In this document: positions 13,481 to 27,000 of the stretch, one piece after another
Layout: every line of letters starts with the position of its first letter
Numbering within the stretch: the first letter of the stretch is position 1
From: Paraphaeosphaeria minitans
Taxonomy: Eukaryota > Ascomycota > Dothideomycetes > Pleosporales > Didymosphaeriaceae
Length of the DNA stretch: 64,000 nucleotides
NCBI GenBank assembly: GCA_015832175.1
Contig: WJXW01000005.1
Location: forward strand, 1,674,001 to 1,738,000
Direction: 5' to 3'
Translations under genes and position numbers: made by a program
The notes under the pieces: model-generated
Seen by the model: the letters and a program-made list of their open reading frames with translations, nothing else
What the model was told of the DNA's origin: nothing
The model's database searches: none

Positions 13481-13960
13481 TATAATATTTAAAAAGGGAT
13501 ATTTATTACCCTAGAAACCTATTAAAGGTTAAGGAAGTGTATAAGGAATAGGTAACCTTTAAAGGTTCCTAGAGTTACCTTTTCTATATTCTAGAAGTTT
13601 CTATAATAACGTTATAATGACGTCATAGCCCTATAGATACTAGGTAACGTTATAGGTGACGTTATAAGGTGACGTTATAGGTGACGTTATAGGTGACGTT
13701 TTAGATAGTAGAGAATTACTAAGTAGAATACTCTAGAATCTCTACTATATATATATGAGGAGAGTTACCTTCTGCGTGTACTCTCTATCCTAGATAGTAA
13801 TTCTAAGCCTATACCTAAGCTTTTATTACTCTATTTAACCACGTTCGATCTAACCTCTATTACCCTAGTCTCTACTACTCTAGGTAACTAGTACTAGAGG
13901 AGAGAAGGCACTAGAAGGTCTAGAAGGTGACCCTTTATCCTCTAGCCTCTACCTCCTCTT
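13480..13960 (+). repeat. Copia 3' end/LTR region with GTGACGTTATA repeats
   Basis: This follows the Copia RNase H directly. It contains about four tandem copies of TAGGTGACGTTA (13652-13712), two long A/T runs and a TATATATATGAGG box at about 13747. Position and content suggest the 3' LTR with promoter-like sequence. A matching 5' LTR was not found, so the LTR call is an inference. Confidence 0.45.
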
Positions 13961-13964
13961 TACA

Positions 13965-15629
13965 GAGATCCTTTCCTTATTAACGCTATAAATAGTAGTC
14001 TTTGTCCTACGCTTTACCCCTATATTATCTATAATACGCATCTAGAGTGTATAGGCAGCGTAGGTGCTTTACTTTTAGGCCCTAATCTATTCTAGTTTAG
14101 GGAGCTTAGCCCTTTTAATAGGCTTTAAGTTTATTTTAATAGTAACAATCTGGCTAATTAGGCTAATATTAGTCTATAGGTTAAGAATTATTTAGAGTTC
14201 TCTCTTTACACCTATATCCCTAGCTGCGCTATACGTGCGCTTTATACTTAGTAAAATATAAATTAGTAGATGCCTTACTATACCTAGATTATAGGTAAGG
14301 CTTAGCCTTTTCCTCTATAGTTTACTTATATAGGAATCTAATTAGAATTACCACCTCTATATTTATTAGTATAGTAGCTAGTTTTATAGCACTTATAGTA
14401 GGTAACACTATTTTATCCTAGGTCTTACTACTGCCTTTAGATTTTTAGCAGTTTAGCGTAGTATTTTTAGATTTCTTTAATACATAACCTGGGCTTAATT
14501 CCTATATTATAGGTGCGTAGCGTAGGTTTTGCTTAAGCATAGAGCCTAAAGTAACAAGGTCTTCCCTAGTTATAGGCACCTAATAGTAGTTAGTAATAGC
14601 CCTCTATAGCTTAGGTTTAAACTTAGAGAAGAGGTGCTACACTTTTTACTTTTTAGTATAAAGTGTAAGTTAATTTTTAAGGATATTAAAGGAGGTTATA
14701 AAAGAATAAATAGTTTAGTCTTTTTAGTATATTACTTAAGTATACCCTATAGCTACTTCTAGACTACGATTTACCAGATCTAAAAGTAAGTTTAGTATAT
14801 ACTACTTAAAGTACTTCTAGGTAGGTATTTCTCCTTTAGCTTTAAAGGTGCTCTTATAGTATATATACTATAGTTCTCTTAGGTCGCCTATAAGGTACTA
14901 TATCACCTAGATAACCTTATCTCTATCCTACATAAATTCTTGTGGTAAGAGGCGAAAGGCCACTTTATAAGAATAGAAGAATTTACAATATTCTTTAAAA
15001 TTCTTATTTTTATATTTAATAGGGTCCTTAGGTTTAAGTATACACTTAATATATATTACTCTATACGCTATAGGCGCGTCCTGCTTATATATATTAGTTA
15101 GTAGGATTTTAATGTCCTTAGTAGTAGCTGCTACGATAGGGGTTTAGCTTATACTTTTAAGTTAGAAGATTATATCTTCTAAAGCACAAAGTTAGTATAT
15201 AGCGTAAAGCTTATTACGTTTTTTTTTTAGTAACTGGGATACGCTACTTAAGTATTAAAGATAAGTTTAAGTTACGCATTACTAGCTCTCCTCTTATATA
15301 CTAGGTAAGAGGGTCTTCGCTGCCTTTAGAGGCTTTAGGTAAGGTCTACCTCTTACTAGTAGCTTATATAACTCTAGGAGCTATCCTTAGACTACTATAG
15401 ATAAAGTATTATTATGTAAGGTCTAGTTATAGGTAATAGTATTTACTTTACACTAAGGAGGATAGTAAAAGGATAACTTAATAGTATTAATAGAATAATA
15501 CTTATCTTATATAGAGTTAGGGCGTAGTATAGGTTTTACGCAGCTAGCTTACTTAGCGCACAGGCCCTTTATAAGTTCTTGGCACTAGATACTATAACAC
15601 TATAATAACATCGTGATTTACCTATTACA
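13965..15629 (-). mobile_element. Truncated 5' part (LTR plus gag side) of the 6.5-kb Gypsy family
   Basis: The sequence corresponds collinearly to 52055-53708, the 5' LTR and gag side of the complete element at 47193-53708. Its LTR is 15415-15629 and, read on the minus strand, keeps canonical ends TGTAATAGG...CCTTACA. It stops at about 13965 against the Copia end region. No open frame remains. Confidence 0.85.
15415..15629 (-). repeat. LTR of the 6.5-kb Gypsy family (215 bp)
   Basis: This is homologous to the LTRs at 47193-47408, 53493-53708 and 22023-22238. It is the only one of the four that keeps TG at one end and CA at the other on the sense strand. Confidence 0.85.
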
Positions 15630-15728
15630 GCTTCCTGCTAGCTATAATAATAATAATATCTTAAACTACCTTCTACTATAACACTTATACTACTAGTACT
15701 AAAGGCCCTACCGCCACTACTACTAAAG

Positions 15729-16540
<812 letters not shown>

Positions 16541-16544
16541 AGGT

Positions 16545-16735
16545 CTAGAGTATATAATAGGCTAGGGCTATACCCTAGCCTTTAAAAGGATCTTAAGGAA
16601 AGGAACTTTCTTAAAGAAGTAGACTTACTAAAGAAAACTCTTCTTATAAGTAATACACCCCCCTATAGAGACTTAACATCTAGAATTTATCCTTTATATT
16701 TGGCACTTATAGTTCTATTAACTCTCTAAGGCTAG
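16545..16735 (-). repeat. 190-bp repeat R, copy 2
   Basis: This is the reverse complement of 5531-5720 with scattered transitions. The palindrome, the C-run CCCCCC and the flanking blocks are preserved. It ends where a plus-strand Gypsy fragment begins (about 16745), so it again sits at an element junction. Confidence 0.6.
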
Positions 16736-17555
16736 TCTATAATATATACCTAGTAGCTTTTAATTTTAAAGTAGAACACCGCCTAGGGAAAATAAACCTA
16801 GCAGATAGACTATTTAGAAGGGTAGACTATATATAGAAGAACCTATTTCTAACTTATTTATTATCTATACTATAGAGTAAAATACTATAGAGGAATAAGC
16901 ATAGTAGAGTAAGTAGATCTATAAATAAGCTTAGCTTATTAGGCGTATATAAAACACATGTAGCTAGTATTTACAGAACTATAAGGGTCCCTAGTACTAG
17001 TGCTATAGTGTGTACGCTATGTGTACTACGCTTACTAACTAGAGTATTAGTTAGTAGTAAACCTATAATAAAAGAGTCTAACCTTATTACGAGAATTTAG
17101 TAGGTTTAGTAAAGGGACGCCTTTACTATTAAGCGTATTACTAACTTAGAATATAGAAGAAGCACTTAAAATAGTTATAAAGTATAAGTATAGCGCCTTA
17201 ATAAAATAGAAGTTTTAAAGTATAATAGTAAATTATACATTCTAGATAAACTAGTAATTAGGTAAGAAATTTTATTCTAGAACTATAACACGTATATAGT
17301 AGGCCACTTTAGTGTACGTAGAACGCTTAAGGCTATTAAGAGGACCTACTATTAGCCTCTAATAAGTTAAAATATTTTAGAATATATAAGAACTTATACT
17401 ATCCACTAAAAGAGTAAAACTCTAAGGTATAGTAAATATAGCTAGCTATTACCTATTCTAACGCTAAACGATATCTTTAAGGAAGTCTTACTAGACTTTA
17501 TAACTAGATTCCTACTAGTAAAGAATTAAAGCAGCTGTACTTTTAATATAATTCT

Positions 17556-17867
17556 TATTGGTTTGGCTTAATCTGCAATTAAGCATTTAAGGGTTAATAG
17601 TATACTATCGTGTAAAGGGTGAGAAGTAGGTTTAATTAATTATGTCTGGTCTATCGTACAAAGGGGCACTAAGGACCTTATAAAGTCTCTGCCTCTTAGC
17701 GCTAACCTAAGTAGGGGGTCCTTGTGCGGGTCCTTATAGGTAGGTAGGGCCTTATAAAGTCTCTACCTTTTAGCGCTAACCTAAGTAGTGGGTCCTTGTG
17801 CAAGTCCTTATAGGTAGGCAGGCCCCTATTTTACTTAGTGCTATTTATATAATAAACTATATAGACA
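17556..17867 (-). repeat. LTR of the 2.2-kb element, left copy (312 bp)
   Basis: The LTR contains an internal tandem duplication of about 85 bp built on CCTTATAAAGTCTC..CTTAGCGCTAACC, present twice. The plus-strand left end TATTGG corresponds to TGTTAG of the right copy, differing by G-A changes. Confidence 0.85.
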
Positions 17868-19428
17868 CTAGTAACTTTTCTTTTATATAATAGCTTATAT
17901 CTATTATACGCTTTCTTTTTCCTATCCTTTTTTATCTATATAGTTAGCCTTCCTCTATTAGAATAGGTTGTAAAGTAGTTATAGTGTTGCTGTGTAGTAG
18001 AGGTCCTATTTACACCTACTCTTATGTAAATAGGTAGTAATAGCTAACCTACTTAGTTCTTACTCTATCCCTTTGCACAGTAGTAGAATTATATTATATA
18101 ATAAGGCTTTTTCTAGGCATATGTCTTATACGTAAACAGAAGGTAGGGTGTTAAGTAATATAATGCTTAGCGCTAGGTCGTAGTAAGTAAGTATAGAAGG
18201 ATTGCTTCTAGTTGTATAATAAAAGTATATAGTAGAAGTAAGGTATAAAGTAGCTTTCTATGCTTCTTCTTTATTACTCTATTAGTTTTATTTATTTTTC
18301 TCTTTTTTTATATAATAGTCTTTATCCTCTAGCTCTCCTTTAAAGTTAAGGATAATATTATCTAGCTAGATAGAAGTATAATCTCCTAGTTATTAAGGAG
18401 ACTAGGAGTGTCTAGCCTCTTTGTACGATGTGGTTTATTAGGTAAAAGTAGTCTAGGTTTTAGGCTATTGCCACTAGTGTAGCTCTATATATAGTGTCTC
18501 TATCCTCGCATGTATAGGGATAGGCCCTAGCTGTGCTCTATGTGTATATATATTACCTATAAATAGTGTAGGCTGCTTTATTAGGATTGTGCGAAGTGGT
18601 TTAGGTTATAGTTACAGCGTTATTATATAAAAGGTCTATAGCTTATAGTTAAGCTGTAATAGTTTAAAGAGTTTCTTTACATAGGTGTTTTTTATTATAG
18701 TATTAGTAGTAATAAAGCCTTCCTTTGTAAAAAAAGTAATAAGCTCTCTTCTTACTGTATAACTAATTTTATTAAAGGTTTTCTCTTTCTAGTTGTTAAA
18801 ATTTTTAGTAAAAGAAGAGATTACTTTTTTATCTTTAAGGCTGCTTATGCGATATTGCGCGATTATATATACTATATAAGTGTTTAGCTATTTTAGAGAA
18901 GGGGGTAGGTAGCTGTGTAGATCTACTTTATCTACTTAGTACTTTTGTGCGATCTCTCCTCTTAAAGTAATAGCTTTAATGTTTATTACTTCTTCTACTT
19001 ATTAAAGTTATTCTAAGTTATCCTCTTAAGTAGCTTATTGTGCAATTCTTTCTTGTATAGATTCCTTTAGGAAGTCTCCTAGTCCTAGTGCTATATTGTT
19101 GTCTTGTTAAATTGTGCGACTAGACTGTATTAGTGTGTCGCTAGTTTAATTATGCGACGTGTTTACGTTTATTTGTCACTAGTTTAATTATACGACGTGT
19201 TTTTTAGAGTTGTGAATGTGCTCACTATCTCCTTTCTTTTCTATAGAATAGCTTAGACTAGATTATATAACTCTTTATAGATGTGCGCGCTTTATTTCTG
19301 CTTATTATATAATCTAAAATTTAATCTCTAGTAAAGGTAATAATATAGAGCCTACGCATCTAGCTTGTAGGGCGCTCTGTCTTTAGACTTTGCTAGTTTA
19401 TAGTTAATTAGAATTAACTACTAATTAG

Positions 19429-19740
19429 TGTTAGTTTAGCTTAATCTGTAATTAAGTATTTAAGGGTTAATAGTATACTATTATGCAAAGGGTGAGAAGT
19501 AGGTTTAATTAATTATGTCTAGTCTATTATATAAAGGGGCACTAAGGACCTTATAAAGTCTCTGCCTCTTAGCGCTAACCTAAGTAGGGGGTCCTTGTGT
19601 AGGTCCTTATAGGTAGGTAGGGCCTTATAAAGTCTCTGCCTCTTAGCGCTAACCTAAGTAGTAGGTCCTTGTGCGGGTCCCTACAGGTAGGCAGGCCCCT
19701 ATTTCACTTAGTGCTATTTGTACGATAAACTGTACGGACA
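19429..19740 (-). repeat. LTR of the 2.2-kb element, right copy (312 bp)
   Basis: Same length as the left copy and alignable without gaps by eye. It also carries the internal duplication. It is followed immediately by the ATTCT target duplication. Confidence 0.85.
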
Positions 19741-22022
19741 ATTCTAGTATTTATATACTACTTATCTAAGATAGTTATCTATATTCCTATACAAAGAATA
19801 TAAGATGTAAAAGAATTTATAGAAGCCTACTTTTTAGAGGTTATTTTAAAGTTTAGTATTTAGAAAGGTATTATATCTAATAGAGGCTCTATTCTTGCCT
19901 CCACTTTTTAGGTAGAAAGATACTACTAACTATAGGTAAAGTGTAGGCTTAACACCACTTTCCACCCTTAGATAAATAGGCAAACAGAGTGCTAGAATTA
20001 AACCCTTAAATAGTACCAACGTATATTTATTACTTCTTTATAAATAAACTAGATTAAGCTACTTCTAATAGCTTAATTTATACATAACAACTCTATCTAC
20101 AATCTTATAAAAATAACCCCTTTCTATACTATATATAGTAAGCACCCTTTCCTTACTACGCCTCCTATAGATAGTAGGTTAAAGATGGAGCTACTAGATA
20201 TAGTTAAGAGAGTAAAGCATATATGTAGTGTATATATATTACTTTTAGAGCACTTATACTTAGTATAGGAGTATTACAGCTAGTACTATAATAAGAAGCA
20301 TAAGTAGGAGTTATTCTAGAGAGGCGATTTAGTCCTACTTAATATAAAGAATATATATATATGCCTTAATAGCTAACTAAGAAGCTATTAAAAAAGTTTC
20401 TTAGACTTTTCTAAGTGTGAGACGTAGTTAGAACGTAGGTATACTACCTACTCATCCTACTACACTATTATATTTACAATATGTTTTACGTTTCCCTTCT
20501 TAAATAATAAAAACTAAAGCTAGGAGTAAAAAGTATTAACACCTAGCTACTAAAGGTTATACCTAAAGAAGGAAAAGCCTAGGAAGTAGAAGAATTCCTC
20601 GCTAAGCAAATAAGGAAGGGGTAAAAGTAATACCTACTCTACTAAAAAGGCTATAATAAGGCTTAGCATACTTAGACCCTAGAGTTAGACTTTAAAAATA
20701 TAAATAATCTAGTCTAAACTTTTAAAAGAAAAAGAGCTACGTATATAAAAAAGAAGTAAAGAATTTAATAAGAGTATATAAAACGCAGATATAACGTATA
20801 TTATTAGAGAGCACTATAGTTTATAGAGCACTTATAGCTTATTAAAAGTATTTACCTAAGGCCTATAGGCCAACTTCTAAAGACGAAATCTAATAAGCCG
20901 CGCTTTGCCTACGCCTAACCTACTTATTGCCCTTACTATTCTTACTATTACTGCCTACCTAACCTCTAGTAGCACTACTTTTACTTTTACTACTCTTACT
21001 CCCATAGTTACTCTTATTAAAATTACTCTTATTACGGTAAGGAGTAGACGCTAAATTAATTAAGAATAAGCTATTAGTATACGCGTTAAGTGTAGTAAGG
21101 GTGCAAAGTTACTATATACTATATAAAGGAAATAACTACCTTAAAAGTATTAGTAATTTAGTGCTACTCTACTAGGATTAAGCCTAGATACTAAGGGCTA
21201 GTAGTAGGTACCTAGGTGGCCACACCTGTAGGTGTACTAACGTAAGCTATAACCTACTAGTAGTTAGCTAGCTCTAAGTTAAATTACTTTTAGTAATTAG
21301 CTAGTTTTAAGCCTATTACCTTTACGTGCTTAGAAGTCTTACACTCTCTACTTAGAATCTCTATAACTATAATATAGTAGTAGTTAGAAAGTGTACATAT
21401 GCAATTAAGGCAGCCGTTTATTACCTTTAGTACCTATAAATATTAGTTAAAGCGTATATATAGCGCGCAAACTTTAAATATACTAAGTTATAGCCTCTAT
21501 AATTACCCTTTATATAATAGTTACGGCGCTTATTCTTATATTTTATATAGTTATTAAGAAGCTTTACTAAGTTCTATAATATAGTCTACGCGCGTAGTAT
21601 TCTTACTAAATATAAAGATAGTAGTATTACGTAAGTTAGCCTTCTTAATATACTTTAGAACTAGATAGTATAGTATATTTAATAATTTAATAAAGTAATT
21701 AAATAGTTAAGCGCTTTGTCTATACTAAGTATATAGTAGTTATATATTATATAGATAGAGAGCACATAAAGATTAAAATAATATTAAAACTATATAGCCC
21801 AACTATCCTATATTACAAAAGGCTATAGTAAACAGAAAGAGTAAAAGCTTTATAATAAACAATACGTATAATGCATTTATAACATGCACTATTTACTTAT
21901 AACACGCTATTATTACGTATATAACGTACACTCTTATAGACACTTTTTTTCTTTCCTATAGGGTAAGATTTTTATTAAGGCTATATTATGCTACAGAGAA
22001 CTACAGCTAGAAGAGGAGATTC

Positions 22023-22238
22023 TATAATAGATAAATTATAATCTTATTATAGTGTTATAGCATCTAGCGCTAAGGCCCTATAAAGGGCCTATGCGCTAAG
22101 CGAGCTGGCTACGTAAAACCTACACTACGCCCTAATTCTATATAAGATAAGTATTATTCTACTTAATACTATTAAGTTATCCTTACACTATCCTTCCTAG
22201 TGTGAGGTAAATACTATTGCCTATAACTAGACCTTATA
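22023..22238 (+). repeat. 3' LTR of the plus-strand Gypsy copy (216 bp)
   Basis: Same length and sequence order as the LTRs at 47193-47408 and 53493-53708, in the opposite orientation. The starting TG has become TA. Confidence 0.85.
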
Positions 22239-22254
22239 ATACTAGAGAATTATA

Positions 22255-22440
22255 TAGGTTTTAAACACAGGCGCGCTTAATTCTATACTAGGAGCTTACA
22301 GCCATATTAAACACAGGCACGCTTAATCCTATAGTAGATATTTATAGTTATTTTTAGAAGCACGCTTAAGTGTATAGTAAATGTTTATAATAGTTTTTAA
22401 AGTATGCTAAATCCTATAGTAGATCTTTATAGTAAATTTT
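22255..22440. repeat. Degenerate tandem repeat
   Basis: The unit AAACACAGGC(G/A)CGCTTAAT(T/C)CTATA appears twice (about 22262 and 22308), followed by two more decayed versions with TATAGTA(A/G)AT.TTTATAGT. The period is about 45-60 bp. No coding potential was seen. Confidence 0.5.
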
Positions 22441-24016
22441 ATTTAATTTTTTCTTTTAGGTCTATCCTCCCTACGTGTGAAAAGTATAGGAAAAGTAACC
22501 TTAATAATAGTAGACGTTTTATACATATACTTTATCTTAAACTATAAGAGATAAAGATGTTTAAGAATGTATATTAGTATTAATTAAATAACATCCGTTC
22601 TAATAGTTATACATGGCATTTATTACTACACTATATCTACACTGCCAATGTTAAGGGAGAAGGTTCGAGCCTAGAACACAGGGTGCACGCACCCTTAGTC
22701 TACTATAGAAAATTTACCTAGAAGTTTAGTAAAAGCTCCTTAGAGTAGAGTACACTCTAGTTATAGCAATTATTTAATTAGCGTCTTTTTTATAGGGTAA
22801 CAAAATGGAATTATCTAAGAGAATAAGCGGAGCTTTATAGGAGGGACTTGGCTAAAGTTGTTTAAGCGCTGATTAACATGAACTAAAGTTATCTAAATAA
22901 ATCCCCTTATGAGCTATGTTGAAACTTTGAAGAGAATAGTTACATAGAACGCGCTAGAACACCAGACACAATGCAGGCTAGTAAAGACGCTTAAGACTCG
23001 AATTAACGTAGAGTTTACATAAGATAGGAAATGTAACTTTTCTTTGTCCATAAGGTCTTCTGTTTCCAGCTTCTCGATTGTTACGTAGCTCGTAGAATGA
23101 ATCCCGAACCCAACAACGCTAGAGAATCGTGGTGTACTGCTTTAAAACTTATGAAGTTGTTTAAGGCACATCAAGGGGATTACTTTAATTCTCTTCGAAT
23201 CACAGAAGGCGCAAGAGCTTAGATATATTTTAAACATTACCACACACCAGCCCAGGTGAAGGTGTGAGGTACACAAACAGTTAACATCACCACGACTCCC
23301 TCCCTCGTCCAGTCCCACTGAAACTCCCATATAGCACCACCACCCATCCAGCCTTTACGACACCACCACCATGCCAGCAAAACCATGTACCAAGCCTAGC
23401 ATACACCCTAGAGCCGCTTATGCAACGGCAACACAGCGATATCCATCTCTCCCACCTCTGTACCTCCCCAAATTACTCAACGGTAACCGGCAAAATCACC
23501 AAAATGTCCTACTGCTTCTGAAACCAAGCCTTCGGCAGCCGTCGCAGTGGCGCCCGCCGTAGAGGAAACTACAACGAATACGGGTACTCCCTGATCCGTG
23601 CAGATATCGTGCCGAGCCGGCCGTGTTGGTGGTGGCAGTGCCATGTGTGTAAGTAACAATTGTTTGCCTGGGTTGGTGAGGATATGGGTGGATCGCAGCC
23701 GCAAATACGTGTGGGCGGCCGTGGTAAGACGGTGACGAGGAATGGCAGGTTGTATAGGGTGCACCGGCCGAATGATATGCAGTGCGAAGCTTGTCCGAGG
23801 GGCTGAGGGGCTGGGGGACTGAGGGTGTGGGTGTAGGTGTGGTAGCACGATGTATGATGTACGATTATTTGAGTAGGAATATGCTGTATCCATCTTCCAC
23901 TTGTGTATTATATCAAAATAGGTAGCGAGATGTAGATATTCGCATGAATAAAACATCCTACGATACAGATAAACTCCACATAAGTGCATTGAAGCGAACG
24001 CAACCCTCAGACAGGG
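22440..24016. other. Boundary of AT-rich block and gene-free flank
   Basis: Composition changes from RIP-like to normal at about 22640. Between there and the ATPase gene no convincing gene was found. A small frame at 23371-23562 (63 codons) and an overlapping one with a stop near its start at about 23500 show no recognisable motif. The part from about 23560 is probably 3' UTR and terminator of the minus-strand ATPase gene. Confidence 0.5.
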
Positions 24017-27000
24017 TTAAACCTCCTCATGTGCCACCGCATTCCCATCAGCCATTCGCGCCTCCCTGGCCCTAAACCCCACGCCCGGAAGACTACTCCT
24101 CAGCAATAAACTGCTGCAGACTACGCTCACACTGCTCAGCGCCATGGCCAAGCTCGCCCACACCGGATCCAGTCTCACGTGCTTCACGCCGGAGTCTCCC
24201 ATACCCATACCAGCCTCCATACCAATGCCATTGTGATGCATATCCATCATCTTCGTTCCCGTGGTGATGGGATATAAGACGCCGGCAGCAATGGGCATCG
24301 CGATGATGTTGTAGATGAGGGCCCACCAGAAGTTGAAGTAAACGCGACGAAACACCACCCGAGAAAGATCGAGCAGGGTGAGTAGCGAAGCCAGGTGTGA
24401 GTTGATGAGAATGAAAGAGGAAGAAGAGAGGGCGATGTCGGAGCCAGAGCCGATGGCGATGGAGAGGTCAGCTGTAGAGAGCGCGGGCGCATCGTTGATA
24501 CCGTCGCCTACCATAGCGACAGTGGCACGCTTCAGCGTGGATTTGCTGAAGAAGGACAAGCGGGAGAGAGCAGACTTGTGAGTCTTGGTGAGCGTCTTCT
24601 GGAGATAGATGATCTTCTCTGCCTTCTGTTCTGGCAGGACGCCTGCGATGATGTTGGATGCAGGGATCCCAACTTGTAAGCCAACAGCATTCGCTGTGGT
24701 TTGGTTGTCGCCAGACAGCATCCAGACATCGATCCCCCGCTTTTTCAACTGGCTGATGACGCTGATGGCATCCGGCCGCAACGGGTCGGCGATGGCAAAA
24801 GCACAAGCGAAGGTCCAGGGTTGTTCGGGAGCTTTAGCATTGTCGTGGTTCGACACCAGTGCGATCAATGCAACAGAGTCTCCACGTGCTTTCCAAGCGT
24901 ATAGTATTGATGCTTGGACGTCTGGTATCGATACTGAGTGGTCGGCCATGAAGGCCTCGTTGCCCGCGATGATAGAAATCTGTCGACCAGGCAGCTTGAA
25001 GGTACCTTTGAGCCCTTTTCCGGGTACCTCGTCAACAGTGACAGTGTCAAATGTAATGGTTGACCTAGTCTTGCAAAATCCCACGAGGGCCTTTGCGATG
25101 GGGTGGTTGCTGTTTTCCTCTGAGGCTCTGACAAGACCAAAGACAACAGCGGCATCTTCACCACACTCTTCGTTAATATTGTGGCTAGTCACAGCAGGAT
25201 CGCCTCCTTGTGTCAATGTCCCTGTCTTGTCCAAGACGATGCAGTCGAGCGTGCTCGCCTCCTGGAATGCCTCTCCGCCACCTTTAACAAGAATACCATG
25301 GTGCGCAGCAAGACCACCACCGACGAAGAGTGCAGTTGGGGCCGCTAAGCCAATCCCACAGGGGCAGGCGATAACAAACACAGCGATGGCGAAACGTAAA
25401 GACCAGAGCGACCACCCACCAGAACCTTCGTTCATCCAGTCCTTGGGAATACCTCCGCTGGTACCGAGGACGAGCCAGATGAGCCAGGTAGAGATAGCTA
25501 CGAAAACAACGAATGGGACGAAGTGGCTTGTGATGGTATCTGCAACCCGCTCTACCGGTGCTCGATGGGCTTGGCCTTCACGGACGGCGTTGATTATTTG
25601 ATCGAGCATGGAAGTGCCTGCGATCGTGATCACCTTGATCTTCACAGGTGACCCTTTGTTGACGGTGCCAGAGTAGACAGTATCGCCTGACTCTTTCTTG
25701 ACTGATCGCGACTCGCCAGTAAGGCTAGACTCGTCGAAAGTGGTGGCGCTATCCAGTATTGTACCGTCGAATGGTGGCGAGGTACCATGGTGGACGCGCA
25801 CTATATCACCCACTTCGAGCAGGTCTGTTGCCACCTTCAGGTCTCCTTTCTCGGAATCTACCAGTATAGCCTCTTCGGGTCGGAGCTTGCCCAATGATAT
25901 GACAGCGTCACCAGTTTTCGCCTTGCTGTATGCCTCCAAGAATCGACCGATAAGGATAAACATTGTCAAGAAGACTACGGCATCGAAGTAAGAGTCGTTC
26001 ATGGATCCGGAAGACTTGTTGGCCGCCGCTAATGCTAGCTCAACAACTGATGCAAAGTATGCAATGCTTGTGCCCAGCGACATGAGCATGTTCATGCTTC
26101 CAAATCGAATGAACCGGTGGAGGAAAGGAGTGCGGCTTCCCGGGCGCCACATGGCTTTCACCTCCCTCATAGCTCGACGATGGAAGGTGTCGGCGGAGAG
26201 GAAGTAGACGGGCGTTGCCAAGATGAAGAGAGCCCAGTTCAACCGGGTAGCGTTACCAACCCACATCGGCTGCATAACGTAACGGCGGATCGGATGAGTT
26301 TCTTTGACAAGACTCATGAACACAATCCCAAAGATGAATGTAGGTATCGCAACGACCACAGAGAGTAACAGTCGGAACAGCACTCTTTTCCGTTCCAGTG
26401 CATGCATCTCCCGGGCGCGATCTTCGATTGTCGGAGGGTGATAGATCGACGGCTTGAAATTCGGGTTCAGGTCTTCGATCGACCAGAAGATATCGCGTAT
26501 GGTGAAATTTGGAGGGTCTGGTTTATACCTGATGTTCAGTATCGGGGAGTGCTCCGAGAAGGTATGTCTCTCGAACTCGACACCGTGCTGCTCTCCATGT
26601 TTGTCGCCAATAGCCCTCATAATATCGACCGGACAGTGGTGGCAAAACATGCCATCAATGCGAATTCCCACGGCTCTCTCGCTAGACTCCGACTTGGATG
26701 GATTCTCAGGCTCGACCTTATCCAGTGTGGCATCATAACCTGCATCTTCGATCGTTTCCGTGATCTGTGTTAGATTGTCTTTTCCACAAAATACAATGGT
26801 GGCACTATTCGTAACCAGATTGACGTCCACCTTCTCCACCCAACTATGCGACTCCAAAGCTCGAGACACATTTCCAACACACGCACTGCAAGTCATACCG
26901 CCGATAGCATACGTGGCTCTCCAGGTGTCGAGAGCCTCGATGTTCTCGGCGTTCGCATCGAACCCCGCACCCTCGATACTTTCGATGATCTCTTTCAGTT

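Larger units (their letters stand above)
17556..19740 (-). mobile_element. 2.2-kb non-autonomous LTR element (TRIM/LARD-like)
   Basis: Two direct 312-bp repeats (17556-17867 and 19429-19740) flank 1561 bp. The element is bordered by the 5-bp target duplication ATTCT (17551-17555 and 19741-19745). The internal part has no recognisable gag, RT or integrase and no long open frame. Read on the minus strand the LTR runs TGTC...CAACA, and an AAAAGAAAAG purine tract precedes the 3' LTR, which favours the minus orientation. It sits inside a copy of the 6.5-kb Gypsy family. Confidence 0.85.
16745..22238 (+). mobile_element. 5'-truncated plus-strand copy of the 6.5-kb Gypsy family, split by a 2.2-kb LTR element
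   Basis: 16745-17555 and 19746-22238 together are collinear with the reverse complement of roughly 50.5-47.2 kb of the complete element. The first part starts at the RNase H end (FNFKVEHRLGKINLADRL), continues into the integrase zone and resumes after the insertion. It ends with a 216-bp 3' LTR (22023-22238) preceded by a purine run GAAGAGGAG. The 5' half is missing. It is RIP-mutated and inactive. Confidence 0.85.

Noticed and set aside
13652..13712. Regular GTGACGTTATA repeats, CRISPR-like at first glance
   Set aside because: The units are contiguous at 12-13 bp without spacers, in a fungal retrotransposon end.
22650..22690. GGTTCGAGCC, which looks like a tRNA T-arm
   Set aside because: No 5-bp stem closes the loop, and no anticodon arm or acceptor stem was found around it.
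23477..23989. 170-codon minus-strand frame downstream of the Cu-ATPase
   Set aside because: Low-complexity His/Pro/Ser text without a domain, in the expected 3' UTR region.
24609..25601. 330-codon plus-strand open frame
   Set aside because: It is antisense to the catalytic core of the Cu-ATPase, whose motifs are complete on the minus strand. The antisense translation has no recognisable domain.
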